A stretch of 64,000 bases of DNA from Paenibacillus daejeonensis DSM 15491. Its GTDB lineage: Bacteria > Bacillota > Bacilli > Paenibacillales > Paenibacillaceae. The stretch lies in the NCBI RefSeq assembly GCF_000378385.1, contig NZ_KB899662.1, forward strand, positions 124,001-188,000, read 5' to 3'. The notes beneath the pieces were generated by a model. It was not told where the DNA came from and searched no databases. It saw only the letters and a list, made by a program, of their open reading frames with translations. Position numbers and translations under genes: made by a program. Below are positions 1 to 8,185 of this stretch, piece after piece; the stretch's first letter is position 1, and each line of letters opens with the position of its first letter.

Positions 1-1760
1 GCTTGTCCTAGCTCCTCAGCCAGCTGTTGTCCTCTCGTGGTCAACTTGCCGGCTTGCTGTTCCAGCTCTTCGATACGCGTATGCAATCGACCCGAGGCTT
101 GCTGATGCTCTGCGGATTCCCGCTCTGCTGCTGCTTCTTGCTCGGTCAGCCGCTCGCGCAAGGCCGAGATTTCCTGTTCCATCGAGGAGCGATCTGTTTC
201 CAACTGACGGACCAGCACTTCTGAAGCCTCTGCCCGTTGCTCGGTAGCGAGCCGTTCGGATTCCATACCCTCCAGCGTGGACCGGAGCACTTCCTCCTGC
301 TCCATCGCCTGCATCATGCCAGCTTCCGCTGCATCAATTCGCTCTTGCAGGGCAGCCGCAGCCTGCTCATGTTCCCGTTTGGCAGCTGCCAACTGCTCTT
401 GCCATTTCGTTTCCATCTGCTGACGCCGTTGCTCGGCCTGCTTCCCGGCCTGCTCCAGCTCGCCAAGCTTCTGCTGATGTCCTTGCTCCATCCGCTTGCG
501 TTCCTGCTGATGGGTCTGATGCAGCTCCTCCAGACGCTGTCGATGCCGGATCTCCAGTTCCTTGCGGGCCTGACGTTCAGCTTCCAGCTCCTGCGCATAC
601 CGTGCTTCCAACTGCTGCGCCTCCTGGCGCTGCTGCTCCAGCTGCTGTTGCACTTCCTCGAGCTGTCTGGCCTGTTCGGCGGCCGCTTCACGGTGGGTCT
701 GCGAGACATGACGATGCGTTTCTTTGAGCCGCTCCACTTCACCTGCGTGCTGTACCTGCAGCTGTTCAATTTCCTGCAGCCGCTCTTGCTCCGCCTGCGC
801 ATTAGCCGCTTTCAGCCGCTCGTTCCAACGGGCTTCCAGCTCATCAGCCGCTGCTTGTTGCGCCTGCTCCAGTTCGGAACGCTCCTGCAGCCATTTTTGC
901 TCTTTGTCTCGAAGCAGGTTGCTCCAATAGGATTCCCGGCTCTCGTATTTATCTCGCCATTCGGAGCTGCGGTTCTCCTCTTCCTCAATCAGTCTCTGTA
1001 ACTCGGTACGTTCCCGCTTCCAGACGGAGGATGACTCGTCGAACAGATTCTGCCAAATGCCTTCTCGACGCGCCAGTTCCTCCTCTTGCTCACTTTTCAA
1101 TTGCTCCAGCAGCGCCTCACGCTCCGTAGCCGCCTCTTCCTGCAACCGTTCCAGAGCCGCAGCCTTGGCCGCTTCGGCTTCCATCAGCTCCTGTGCCTGC
1201 TTTTGCTTCAACGCCTCCAGGTGCTGCGCCTGCTCGGTTTTAAGCTTCTCGACCTGCTGCCGCTGCTGCTCCTCCAACTTCTTGCGCGTCTCTTCCGCTG
1301 CAGAAGATTGCGCTTGCAGTTGCTTCTTGAATGAGGATTCCTGCTCTGCCAATTCCCGTGTCAATTGGGCACGCGTCTGCTCCAGCTGCTGTTTGTGTGC
1401 CGACTGCTCACGGCGCAAGGTTTCCTCCGCCTGCGATACAGCCGCAGCGAGCTCCTCGCGTGTCGACTGAAACTGGGCCTGCTCACGTTCCAGTTGCTCG
1501 GCAAGTGCCTGGTTATCCGCTTCACGCTGGCTCAGTTGCTCACTGTCCAGCCGCAGACGAAACACTTCGTCGGCCATATGTACTGCTGCCAGTACAGCGA
1601 TCCTCGGCAAGTCGAGACGGGGATAGCCTTTGGCCACTTTATTCATATTATCGTCAACCATCGCAGCGACACGCTTCATCTCATCGATGCTCGAATCCCC
1701 TGCCAGCTTGTATTGATGCCCATATATATCAACCGTAACACGCGTACGCTGATTACTCAT
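1..1760 (-). CDS. zapA: ZapA-domain protein with very long coiled-coil extension (3' end outside window)
   Basis: The frame is open from an ATG at 1760 to the left edge, at least 586 codons with no stop, so the C-terminus lies outside. Residues about 4-75 read as a ZapA domain (VTVDIYGHQYKLAG, then a helix with DEMKRVAAMVDDNM and LAAVHMADEVFRL). ZapA binds and bundles FtsZ filaments at the division site. Everything after about residue 80 is an almost unbroken Glu/Gln/Arg/Leu/Ala heptad-like coiled coil with scattered Trp. Typical ZapA proteins are only about 85-110 residues, so this is a several-fold extension. A strong site (AGGAGGT, 1771-1777) precedes the ATG. It follows pheT across a hairpin that may attenuate read-through. 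The domain call is firm; the role of the tail is not known to me. Confidence 0.85.
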   Translation of the reverse strand, partial: MSNQRTRVTVDIYGHQYKLAGDSSIDEMKRVAAMVDDNMNKVAKGYPRLDLPRIAVLAAVHMADEVFRLRLDSEQLSQREADNQALAEQLEREQAQFQSTREELAAAVSQAEETLRREQSAHKQQLEQTRAQLTRELAEQESSFKKQLQAQSSAAEETRKKLEEQQRQQVEKLKTEQAQHLEALKQKQAQELMEAEAAKAAALERLQEEAATEREALLEQLKSEQEEELARREGIWQNLFDESSSVWKRERTELQRLIEEEENRSSEWRDKYESRESYWSNLLRDKEQKWLQERSELEQAQQAAADELEARWNERLKAANAQAEQERLQEIEQLQVQHAGEVERLKETHRHVSQTHREAAAEQARQLEEVQQQLEQQRQEAQQLEARYAQELEAERQARKELEIRHRQRLEELHQTHQQERKRMEQGHQQKLGELEQAGKQAEQRRQQMETKWQEQLAAAKREHEQAAAALQERIDAAEAGMMQAMEQEEVLRSTLEGMESERLATEQRAEASEVLVRQLETDRSSMEQEISALRERLTEQEAAAERESAEHQQASGRLHTRIEELEQQAGKLTTRGQQLAEELGQ

Positions 1761-1792
1761 TTTGGCTGTTACCTCCTATTCGCCAGCGTGGA

Positions 1793-1837
1793 AAAAGTCA
1801 CATCGCTGTTCACTTGGAACTACTTCGATGTGACTTT
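1793..1837 (-). terminator. Hairpin between pheT and zapA
   Basis: A 12-bp inverted repeat (AAAGTCACATCG and its complement) with a roughly 20-nt loop is followed by a T run in minus-strand reading. It lies between the pheT stop and the zapA ribosome site and could end or attenuate the pheST transcript. Confidence 0.6.
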
Positions 1838-1849
1838 GTGTTTTCCTGC

Positions 1850-4291
1850 CTATTTTCTCAATTCGGCACCAAAAGATTCTTCCAATTGGGCCACGACCTT
1901 GCCATGTAGTTCCGTTACTTCTTCATCCGTCAGCGTGCGCTCGGAATGACGATAGATCAAGGAGAGTGCAACGCTCTTCTTCTCAGCGCCAAGCTTCTCA
2001 CCGGTATAGATATCAAACACCTCTACCGATTCCAGCAGCTCGCCGGCGGTCTCGGCAATGGCAGCCGTGAGCGCCCCGGCTTGTACCGTGCGATCAACAA
2101 CGACTGCAATATCTCTACCGCTCGCCGGGAAGCGCGGCAACGCCTTATAGACGATTGCTGCATCCGCTGCATCATACAGCTGTCCCAGCTCCAGCTCAAA
2201 GAGGTACGTATCCTGCAAATCCAAGTCGCGTTGCTGCTCCGGATGAAGCTGACCTACAAAGCCGATCCGCTCATAGCCGCGTCCTGTCTCGAGCAGTACC
2301 GCAGCCGTCCGGCCCGGGTGATAATGGGTAGGCGCTGCTGCTTCGTAGCGGATGCTGTTCTGCACGCCGAGCAGTCGGAAGATCTCCTCCAGCAAGCCCT
2401 TGGCATCGTAGAAGTCAACTGCCTCAGCCTTAACATTCCACTGGCTCTGGCGTCTGCTGCCGGTCAGAAGTCCAGCCAGACGATGCTTCTCATGAGGCAG
2501 GCGGGTGAGTGTCTCTTCATCCGTGTGGAACACACTGCCAATCTCGAATACCGTCACATTGTCATTCTTGCGATTGCGGTTATAAGCTGCGATCTCCAAT
2601 AGCTGTGGCAGCAAGCTGGTCCGCAACACACTGCGGTCCTCGCTCATGGGCATTGCCAGCCGTACTGGCCGCACTTGCTCCGCCAGATCCGGGAACAGAT
2701 CGGTCTGTGCAGGCGATGTGAACGAATAGCTGATCGCCTCATGCAGGCCGGCATTCGTCAGCCGCTTGCGGAGCTCACGGCGAATGGCTTGGGGAACGGT
2801 CAGCGAGCCTGGTGTTGATGCACCTTCAATTGGAGTCGTTGGAATATTATCGTATCCGTACAGACGGGCAACCTCTTCTATTAAATCCACATCGCGAGTA
2901 ATGTCTCCCCGTCTTGTAGGTACACTCACTTCAAAAACATCGTCTGCCGCGACCTCAAAAGCGAACCCAAGGCGACCGAAGATCGTCTTCACTTCCAGCC
3001 CGGAGAGTGTGGTGCCCAGGTAACGGTTGATTTTGGCTAACGCAACCGATACGACAGCCGGCTCTGCGCCCACTTCACCTGCCTGTACAACCCCCTCCGC
3101 CACAAGACCGCCAGCCAACTGGGCCATCAGTCCGGCAGCGCGATCCAGCGCCAAGAGCACGCGCTCGGGGTCCACGCCTTTCTCAAATCGTGCGCTTGAC
3201 TCGGACCGCAGACCCAACTGACGGGACGTCTTGCGAACGGTACCGCCGTCGAAGCGAGCAGATTCGAGCAAAATATTGACGGTATCCGCCGACACTTCAC
3301 TGCTTGCACCGCCCATGACGCCTGCCAGCGCGATCGGCTGTTCACCGTCCGTAATAACCAGCATGGAAGAGTCCAGCTTGCGCTCCTGATCATCCAGGGT
3401 CTGCAGGATCTCGCCGTCATGCGCCATCCGCACAACGATTCGTCCACCTGACACCAGATCCGCGTCAAACGCATGCAGTGGCTGTCCATACTCCAGCATC
3501 ACATAGTTCGTGATGTCCACAATATTGTTGATCGGACGCACGCCAGCAGCGACTAGCCTGTTCTGCAGCCACAGCGGCGATGGAGCAATCTTCACGCCTT
3601 TGATGTACCTGGCCGAATAATGGTGGCACTGCTCTTCTGCCTCGATAGCTACAGACACATAATCCGATGCCTGCTCTGCCGTATCGATAATCCGGCTCTC
3701 TGGCAGCTTGACGTCCAACCCAGTCAGTGCCGCTACTTCATAGGCCGCACCCAGCATACTCAGACAGTCCGAACGATTCGGCGTCAGATCGAGCTCCAGA
3801 ATCGCATCTTCCAGTCCAAGAACCTCAGTGATGGGGGTTCCCAGCTTCAGGTCGGCAGGCAATACCAATATGCCCTCTTGCTGCTCACGCGGCAGCAGCT
3901 TGTCAGGCAGCCCCAGCTCCTTGGCCGAGCAGATCATACCTTGCGATTCTACCCCGCGCAGCTTGGCGCGCTTAATGTTCATTCCACCCGGCAGCTTGGC
4001 ACCTACCACGGCGACGGGCACATGCTGGCCACTGTCTACATTGGCTGCACCGCAGACGATCTGCAGCTCCTCGTCAGTCCCGACGTCGACTTTACACACA
4101 TTCAGCTTGTCAGCGTCTGGATGCTTTTCCTTACTCTTGACATAACCGACGACCACGCCGGTTACCCCTTGATTACGCGACTCGACGCGGTCAATTTCGA
4201 TACCGCCGCGCGTCATCCGCTCCGCAATCTCCTCGGGACTCAGCCCGCTGAGATCAACATATTCGTTTAGCCATTTATAGGATACGTTCAT
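1850..4291 (-). CDS. pheT: Phenylalanyl-tRNA synthetase beta subunit
   Basis: An 813-residue protein of normal PheT length. It forms the alpha2-beta2 cytoplasmic enzyme that charges tRNA-Phe. Visible domains in order are an N-terminal B1 region with an EMAP-like tRNA-binding fold (about 40-150, with HPDADKLNVCKVD), the B3/B4 editing region (about 210-380), the B5 domain (about 405-480), the catalytic-like core, and a C-terminal ferredoxin-fold anticodon-binding domain (about 715-810, starting PRFPASGRDIAVVV). It lies 47 bases after pheS and should be controlled by the same T-box. ATG start with a GGGGAAGGA site upstream. Confidence 0.97.
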   Translation of the reverse strand: MNVSYKWLNEYVDLSGLSPEEIAERMTRGGIEIDRVESRNQGVTGVVVGYVKSKEKHPDADKLNVCKVDVGTDEELQIVCGAANVDSGQHVPVAVVGAKLPGGMNIKRAKLRGVESQGMICSAKELGLPDKLLPREQQEGILVLPADLKLGTPITEVLGLEDAILELDLTPNRSDCLSMLGAAYEVAALTGLDVKLPESRIIDTAEQASDYVSVAIEAEEQCHHYSARYIKGVKIAPSPLWLQNRLVAAGVRPINNIVDITNYVMLEYGQPLHAFDADLVSGGRIVVRMAHDGEILQTLDDQERKLDSSMLVITDGEQPIALAGVMGGASSEVSADTVNILLESARFDGGTVRKTSRQLGLRSESSARFEKGVDPERVLLALDRAAGLMAQLAGGLVAEGVVQAGEVGAEPAVVSVALAKINRYLGTTLSGLEVKTIFGRLGFAFEVAADDVFEVSVPTRRGDITRDVDLIEEVARLYGYDNIPTTPIEGASTPGSLTVPQAIRRELRKRLTNAGLHEAISYSFTSPAQTDLFPDLAEQVRPVRLAMPMSEDRSVLRTSLLPQLLEIAAYNRNRKNDNVTVFEIGSVFHTDEETLTRLPHEKHRLAGLLTGSRRQSQWNVKAEAVDFYDAKGLLEEIFRLLGVQNSIRYEAAAPTHYHPGRTAAVLLETGRGYERIGFVGQLHPEQQRDLDLQDTYLFELELGQLYDAADAAIVYKALPRFPASGRDIAVVVDRTVQAGALTAAIAETAGELLESVEVFDIYTGEKLGAEKKSVALSLIYRHSERTLTDEEVTELHGKVVAQLEESFGAELRK

Positions 4292-4338
4292 TATCTGTTC
4301 ATCCTTCCCCTTCTAGAGGTTGCAAATATATTCAGGCT

Positions 4339-5370
4339 TCACATTCTGGCGAATTGGTTCAGGAACCGGAGGTCGTTGGCGTAGAAATGACGGATGTCAT
4401 CAATGCCGTATTTCAGAAGGGCGATTCGTTCCACACCCATGCCGAAGGCAAAGCCGCTGACTTCCTCGGGATCATATCCGCCCATCTCAAGCACGCGCGG
4501 ATGCACCATCCCGCAGCCGAGAATCTCCAGCCAGCCCGTCTGCTTACACATCCGGCAGCCATGGCCTTGGCATTGGACGCAGGTCACGTCTACTTCCGCA
4601 CTTGGTTCGGTGAACGGGAAGAAGCTTGGACGAAGACGGATCTGGGCCTGCTGGCCGAACATCTGCTGCACGAATTGGAGCAGTGTCCCCTTCAAATCAC
4701 TCATCCGAATATTTTTATCAATGACCAGACCTTCAATCTGGTTGAATTGGAACGAATGTGTCGCATCATCATCATCGCGGCGGTATACTTTGCCCGGGCA
4801 GATGACCTTGACGGGCTTGCCGTTCATTTGTTTCATCGTCCGCACTTGAACCGGAGACGTATGTGTGCGCATCAGAATCTCATCCGTAATATAGAACGAG
4901 TCCTGCATATCGCGTGCCGGGTGGTTCTTGGGCAGGTTAAGCGCTTCGAAATTGTAGTAATCCTCTTCCACTTCCGGCCCTTCAGCGATGGTGTAGCCCA
5001 TGCCGATAAAGACGTCCTCCAGCTCCTGTGCCACTTTGTTCAAGGGATGAACCGCACCGCTCAGCGGGGCTTTGCCCGGCAGCGTCACGTCGATGGTTTC
5101 CGCGCGCAGTCTGGACTCGGTTTCCTCACGTTGGAAACGTTCTTGCAGCTCGTCAATCGCTGCTTCAATCGCACCTCGAACCTCGTTACCCACTTGACCG
5201 ATGACCGGCCGTTCCTCTGCGCTTAGTCCACCCATGCCGCGCAAGATTTCGGTCAGTCCGCCTTTTTTGCCCAAATACTTGATCCGCAGCTCGTTCAGAG
5301 CACCCGGATCGGTTACCTGCTGCAGCGCCTCTAGCGCTTCTGTGCGCAGGGCTTCCAGTCTTTCTTTCAT
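4339..5370 (-). CDS. pheS: Phenylalanyl-tRNA synthetase alpha subunit
   Basis: Catalytic alpha subunit of the Phe-tRNA synthetase, 343 residues. The N-terminal coiled-coil arm ([16 protein letters not shown]) leads into the class II core, with motif 2 ([20 protein letters not shown]) and the Cys-rich segment [17 protein letters not shown] usual in Bacillus-type PheS. The frame extends 13 codons further up, but the ATG at 5370 is chosen because AGGAGGCG sits just before it and the protein begins as in the family. It is the first gene of pheST, downstream of a T-box and of a dispersed repeat inserted in the leader. Confidence 0.97.
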   Translation of the reverse strand: MKERLEALRTEALEALQQVTDPGALNELRIKYLGKKGGLTEILRGMGGLSAEERPVIGQVGNEVRGAIEAAIDELQERFQREETESRLRAETIDVTLPGKAPLSGAVHPLNKVAQELEDVFIGMGYTIAEGPEVEEDYYNFEALNLPKNHPARDMQDSFYITDEILMRTHTSPVQVRTMKQMNGKPVKVICPGKVYRRDDDDATHSFQFNQIEGLVIDKNIRMSDLKGTLLQFVQQMFGQQAQIRLRPSFFPFTEPSAEVDVTCVQCQGHGCRMCKQTGWLEILGCGMVHPRVLEMGGYDPEEVSGFAFGMGVERIALLKYGIDDIRHFYANDLRFLNQFARM

Positions 5371-5402
5371 AGCTGATTCGCCTCCTGATTCCAAATAAAA
5401 TA

Positions 5403-5475
5403 TCCCCACAAACTGGAGCCTTCTCTTCGAAGCTTAGTCAGATACTTTGCGGGGCCCCGAAAACTTACAGATTCT
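5403..5475. repeat. Dispersed 73-bp repeat, copy A (in pheS leader)
   Basis: About 73 bases nearly identical to 31262-31335. Shared blocks include CTTCGAAGCTTAG, CAGATACTTTGCGGGG and CCCCGAAAACTTA. The ends pair (CCCC-G-CAAA with TTTG-T-GGGG in minus-strand reading), so the RNA can fold into a hairpin. This copy sits between the T-box terminator and the pheS ribosome site, so it is transcribed whenever the T-box reads through. Confidence 0.85.
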
Positions 5476-5483
5476 AAAACAAA

Positions 5484-5755
5484 TAAAAAAGGCCCTTTCT
5501 CCCCGCAAGGGACGAAAGAACCGTGGTACCACCCTAATTCGGACTGCCAGGCATACGAAAACGCCCTTGCAATCCCTTAGCCAAATAACGGTCTGGTGCC
5601 GGCACCTCCTACAGGTGCATGACGCGGGGCGCCAGCCGTTCAGAGGGCTGCTCCGGAGTGAACTTCGGCAGCCTGATTCTGTGAAGACACTCTCAATCGC
5701 GGCGTCCTCTCCCTGTTCAGTAGCACTGCGTACTCTTCTCCATCACTGCATTTAT
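5484..5755 (-). promoter_or_regulatory. T-box leader of pheST, with terminator
   Basis: The canonical T-box motif AGGGTGGTACCACGG reads on the minus strand at 5521-5535. It is followed by a 14-bp terminator stem with a TTGC loop and a T run (5484-5522). T-boxes bind uncharged tRNA and switch between antiterminator and terminator. A Phe codon TTC followed by A in the stem I region (5660-5662, context GAAGTTCAC) is the best specifier candidate; another TTC followed by A at 5683-5685 cannot be excluded by eye. The gene identity (pheST) agrees with a tRNA-Phe sensor. Confidence 0.95.
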
Positions 5756-5764
5756 TATCCTCAT

Positions 5765-5794
5765 ATTATAGCGTAAGAGAGTGGAGTGACGCAA
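5765..5794 (-). promoter_or_regulatory. Sigma-A promoter of pheST
   Basis: A perfect TATAAT (5765-5770) and a weaker TTGCGT (5789-5794) are separated by 18 bases, just upstream of the T-box leader on the minus strand. Confidence 0.65.
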
Positions 5795-5830
5795 GCTCGG
5801 CGTGACGGATATACGGGAATAACCTGCTCC

Positions 5831-6142
5831 TTATTTACCGCTGATCCACTCACGCAGATCCGATTCCAGGAAAATCCCCGAATCCAGTGCAACCAGCGGC
5901 CCTGTAGCCTGAGAAGGTTCCGGCGCAGGCGACCCTGAGAACCAGAACACGAGGCCGATTGCGAGACAGGCCGTTACCAGAGCACCAGGAACATGAATGC
6001 GAATTTCACGCTGCCACCAGGGGATCGGCCGATCCAGTCTATTTATCACCTGATCCGCCATCTCTGTTGTAAATGCTATATCCATCGTTTCGGTCTGCAG
6101 TTGCTCCTGCACTTGCGTCTTGCGCTTCTTCGGCATATTCAT
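5831..6142 (-). CDS. Small single-pass membrane protein, putative anti-sigma factor
   Basis: A 103-residue protein encoded directly behind the ECF sigma gene, with ATGA stop-start overlap (a second ATG two codons in also has a good site). Residues 1-50 are basic and polar and predicted cytoplasmic (MPKKRKTQVQEQLQ, then a helix with TTEMADQVINRLDRP). One membrane helix follows at about 54-70 (ALVTACLAIGLVFWF), then a short outer tail. Gene order and topology fit an anti-sigma factor, but the His-Cys-Cys zinc motif of common anti-sigma factors is absent. The function is inferred from position only. Confidence 0.7.
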   Translation of the reverse strand: MNMPKKRKTQVQEQLQTETMDIAFTTEMADQVINRLDRPIPWWQREIRIHVPGALVTACLAIGLVFWFSGSPAPEPSQATGPLVALDSGIFLESDLREWISGK

Positions 6143-6702
6143 TCCTCCTCCTGCAGCTTGTTTCTCAGCATGGCTCGAGCTCTGGCCAGCTTGCTCTTGA
6201 CCGTGCCTGTCTTCTCCCGCAGTTGCTCACTAATCGACTCTACGGTGAGATCGTGATAATAGTACAGGACAACAACCTCTCGATATTTGTAAGGTAAGGT
6301 CTGGATGTCCGCTGCCAGCGACATAGCCTCTGCCGACTCCTCCGGCCCAGGGGTTACCCCCAATTGATCATCCCATCCCTTGTCGCGAAAAATCAGCCGT
6401 TTCCAGGCCGCCCGCCGCATCCGCTGTCTGCATTCATTCATGGCAATTCGCACCAGCCAGGGCTTAAGTGAGCCGCTATCTTGCAGTTGACTGATCCCGC
6501 GGTACGCCGTGATGAATACCTCTTGACTGACATCTTCAGCCCAGTGCCGATCACGCAACAGCAGAAAAGCGGTACGGACGATCATGCCGCCATAACGCTC
6601 CATAACCAGACGCAGTGCCTCCTGATCACCGGCTTTCATCCGTTCGGCCAGCACACGGTCGGGGTGCGCTGGTGCCAAATGGTCTTGTGTTTCCCCGCTC
6701 AC
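6139..6702 (-). CDS. ECF-family RNA polymerase sigma factor
   Basis: A 187-residue extracytoplasmic-function sigma factor. Region 2 (about 25-95) contains GDQEALRLVMERYGGMIVRTAFLLLRDRHWAED, then SQEVFITAYRGI for promoter melting. Region 4 (about 130-182) contains LPYKYREVVVLYYYHDLTVESISEQL and GTVKSKLARAR, the -35 reading helix. The start is GTG at 6702, overlapping the stop of the upstream TPR gene, with GGGAGGGG before it. Its operon has a membrane-anchored sensor-like gene upstream and a small membrane protein downstream. The stimulus and regulon cannot be read from the sequence. Confidence 0.95.
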   Translation of the reverse strand: MSGETQDHLAPAHPDRVLAERMKAGDQEALRLVMERYGGMIVRTAFLLLRDRHWAEDVSQEVFITAYRGISQLQDSGSLKPWLVRIAMNECRQRMRRAAWKRLIFRDKGWDDQLGVTPGPEESAEAMSLAADIQTLPYKYREVVVLYYYHDLTVESISEQLREKTGTVKSKLARARAMLRNKLQEEE

Positions 6703-8072
6703 CTTGGCTGCCCCTCCCGCTCCAAGCTGGCCAGAATCTGCTGGTCGAACGGGGTCGGATCTGTCAGCTGGTTTAGATAGCTCTTGGCCAGTTCAACATC
6801 CTTGCCTTTCTCTCGCATATCTGTACCGAAGGCATAGATCAGTCCAAGTGCACGGATCGCCTCCTGGCGATGCTCTTCTTGCTTGTATGCGGCAATGGCC
6901 GCTTCATAGTCGCGAGCCAATACATATCGGTCCCCTGCTAGCTGGCCTTCCACTGACAGGGAAAATAACGGCAACTGGTTCGTATAGGCCGCATAATACG
7001 AACTACTGCTGCTCAGCTTGCGTCCTTGCGCATCATAAGCATCCACTGACCAGCTGAAATGCCCACCTGGGTAAACGATCCCAAGGATAGACTGGGGAGC
7101 CGGCCCTTCAGTGTCATAGTGAACGCCCCCCTCGTATCCTCTCAGCTCAGCAATCTCATAGACTGCTTCTGTGTCCGTCCAGCTCTCCTGCAAGCCGATG
7201 GCGCCTCTCCCCTTCAACTGTCCGTTCTCGTCTGGTACGAGCGATTGAATGTTGATTCTGTACGAGACAGCCTCGGGATAAGGCTCCCATTCAAATCTAA
7301 TTTGGTCCGTTTCGATCTCAGTCCCGTTTGTGGGAGCAATCGTCTCCAGTTTGGGAACGAACCGGACATCGAAGGTCTTGGAAGATCCGGCCTCCAAGAC
7401 AAGTGGCTCCTCCGTCGCATTCGTTCGTACCAGACCTTCCAACTGCTCTGGCAGGATGGCGACGCCCACTTCATAGCTACCGGGAAGTGCGTCATAAAAC
7501 CGATAGATTCCATCCTGGTCGGTCATGACGGTTGGATAGCTCAGATACCCTGGGCTATACCAGCTATTAGCATCCGTCGGCCGCAGATAGACGAGCGCAT
7601 CCGCTTGCGGCTCGCCATCCATCAGCACTCTGCCGCTTAGCGACAGCTGAGCGGTATCGGGATCTGGCCGCTCAAGGATTGAGATCCATCTGCCGGCCTC
7701 CTCGTTCCAGTGCGAATCGGCTTTCTTGAACCAGCTCAGCGCCTCGTCGCGATGGCCGGTTTTCAGATACAGTTGACCCAATGTATAAGCCGAGTTCGCT
7801 TGTGTCCACATGTGGTCGGGATACTCCTCGACCATCTCCAGAGCATAAGCAAGCGCCTGCTCATATGAAACCTTCTGCTCGGTCGGGTGGGTGTACGCAT
7901 AGCCGTTGGAGGTAATGTCGATGCGATCCTCGCTCATCGGGTTCGCTTCCAATATCTGCTGGACCAGCCGGTCCGCTTTCCCTTGATTCCATAACGTATA
8001 AGCGATTCCCGCGCACAAGGCCACCACGAGGAGGCAGGCGACGAGCGTACCGGCTTTGATTCTTATGTACAT
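6699..8072 (-). CDS. Membrane-anchored TPR / carboxypeptidase-regulatory-like domain protein
   Basis: A 457-residue protein, first gene of the ECF sigma operon. One N-terminal membrane helix (about 9-29) anchors an outer portion. Residues about 68-130 look like a TPR pair (ALAYALEMVEEYPDHMWTQANSAYTLGQLYLKTGHRDEAL). Residues 143-235 look like a carboxypeptidase-regulatory beta domain (SGRVLMDGEPQADALVYLRP, DGIYRFYDALPGSYEV). A beta-rich region follows at about 240-375, then a helical TPR-like tail. Being co-translated with the sigma factor, it may sense envelope state; that is inference. ATG start with AGAGGGAGAG upstream. Confidence 0.8.
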   Translation of the reverse strand: MYIRIKAGTLVACLLVVALCAGIAYTLWNQGKADRLVQQILEANPMSEDRIDITSNGYAYTHPTEQKVSYEQALAYALEMVEEYPDHMWTQANSAYTLGQLYLKTGHRDEALSWFKKADSHWNEEAGRWISILERPDPDTAQLSLSGRVLMDGEPQADALVYLRPTDANSWYSPGYLSYPTVMTDQDGIYRFYDALPGSYEVGVAILPEQLEGLVRTNATEEPLVLEAGSSKTFDVRFVPKLETIAPTNGTEIETDQIRFEWEPYPEAVSYRINIQSLVPDENGQLKGRGAIGLQESWTDTEAVYEIAELRGYEGGVHYDTEGPAPQSILGIVYPGGHFSWSVDAYDAQGRKLSSSSSYYAAYTNQLPLFSLSVEGQLAGDRYVLARDYEAAIAAYKQEEHRQEAIRALGLIYAFGTDMREKGKDVELAKSYLNQLTDPTPFDQQILASLEREGQPR

Positions 8073-8098
8073 GAATTTCTCTCCCTCTTGTCATCTCT

Positions 8099-8127
8099 AT
8101 ACTACTAAGATGCATCGAGACAGGCAA
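8099..8127 (-). promoter_or_regulatory. Candidate promoter of the ECF operon
   Basis: TTGCCT (8122-8127) and TAGTAT (8099-8104) with a 17-base spacer on the minus strand, about 27 bases before the start codon. A TGCAACC element just upstream resembles an ECF -35 box, but no convincing matching -10 was found. Confidence 0.45.
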
Positions 8128-8142
8128 TCGGTTGCAATGCAG

Positions 8143-8174
8143 AAAAAAAACTGGACGGCATAGCGCCGTCCAGT
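8143..8174 (-). terminator. Terminator after hflC
   Basis: The minus strand reads a 10-bp perfect stem ACTGGACGGC / GCCGTCCAGT with a 5-base loop followed by eight T, just after the hflC stop. Confidence 0.9.
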
Positions 8175-8185
8175 TGTGTAATCCA

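Noticed and set aside
27-1949. Long plus-strand Leu/Cys/Ser-rich frames opposite the zapA gene
   Set aside because: They are antisense shadows of a coiled-coil gene rich in CAG/GAG/CTG codons; they lack ribosome sites and the minus frame is continuous.
5447-5776. 109-codon plus-strand frame over the pheS leader
   Set aside because: It runs antisense through the T-box motif and terminator, which explain the sequence fully.
8099-8145. ECF-type autoregulatory promoter before the ECF operon
   Set aside because: TGCAACC is present, but no CGTC-like -10 lies at 16-17 bases; a sigma-A pair fits better.
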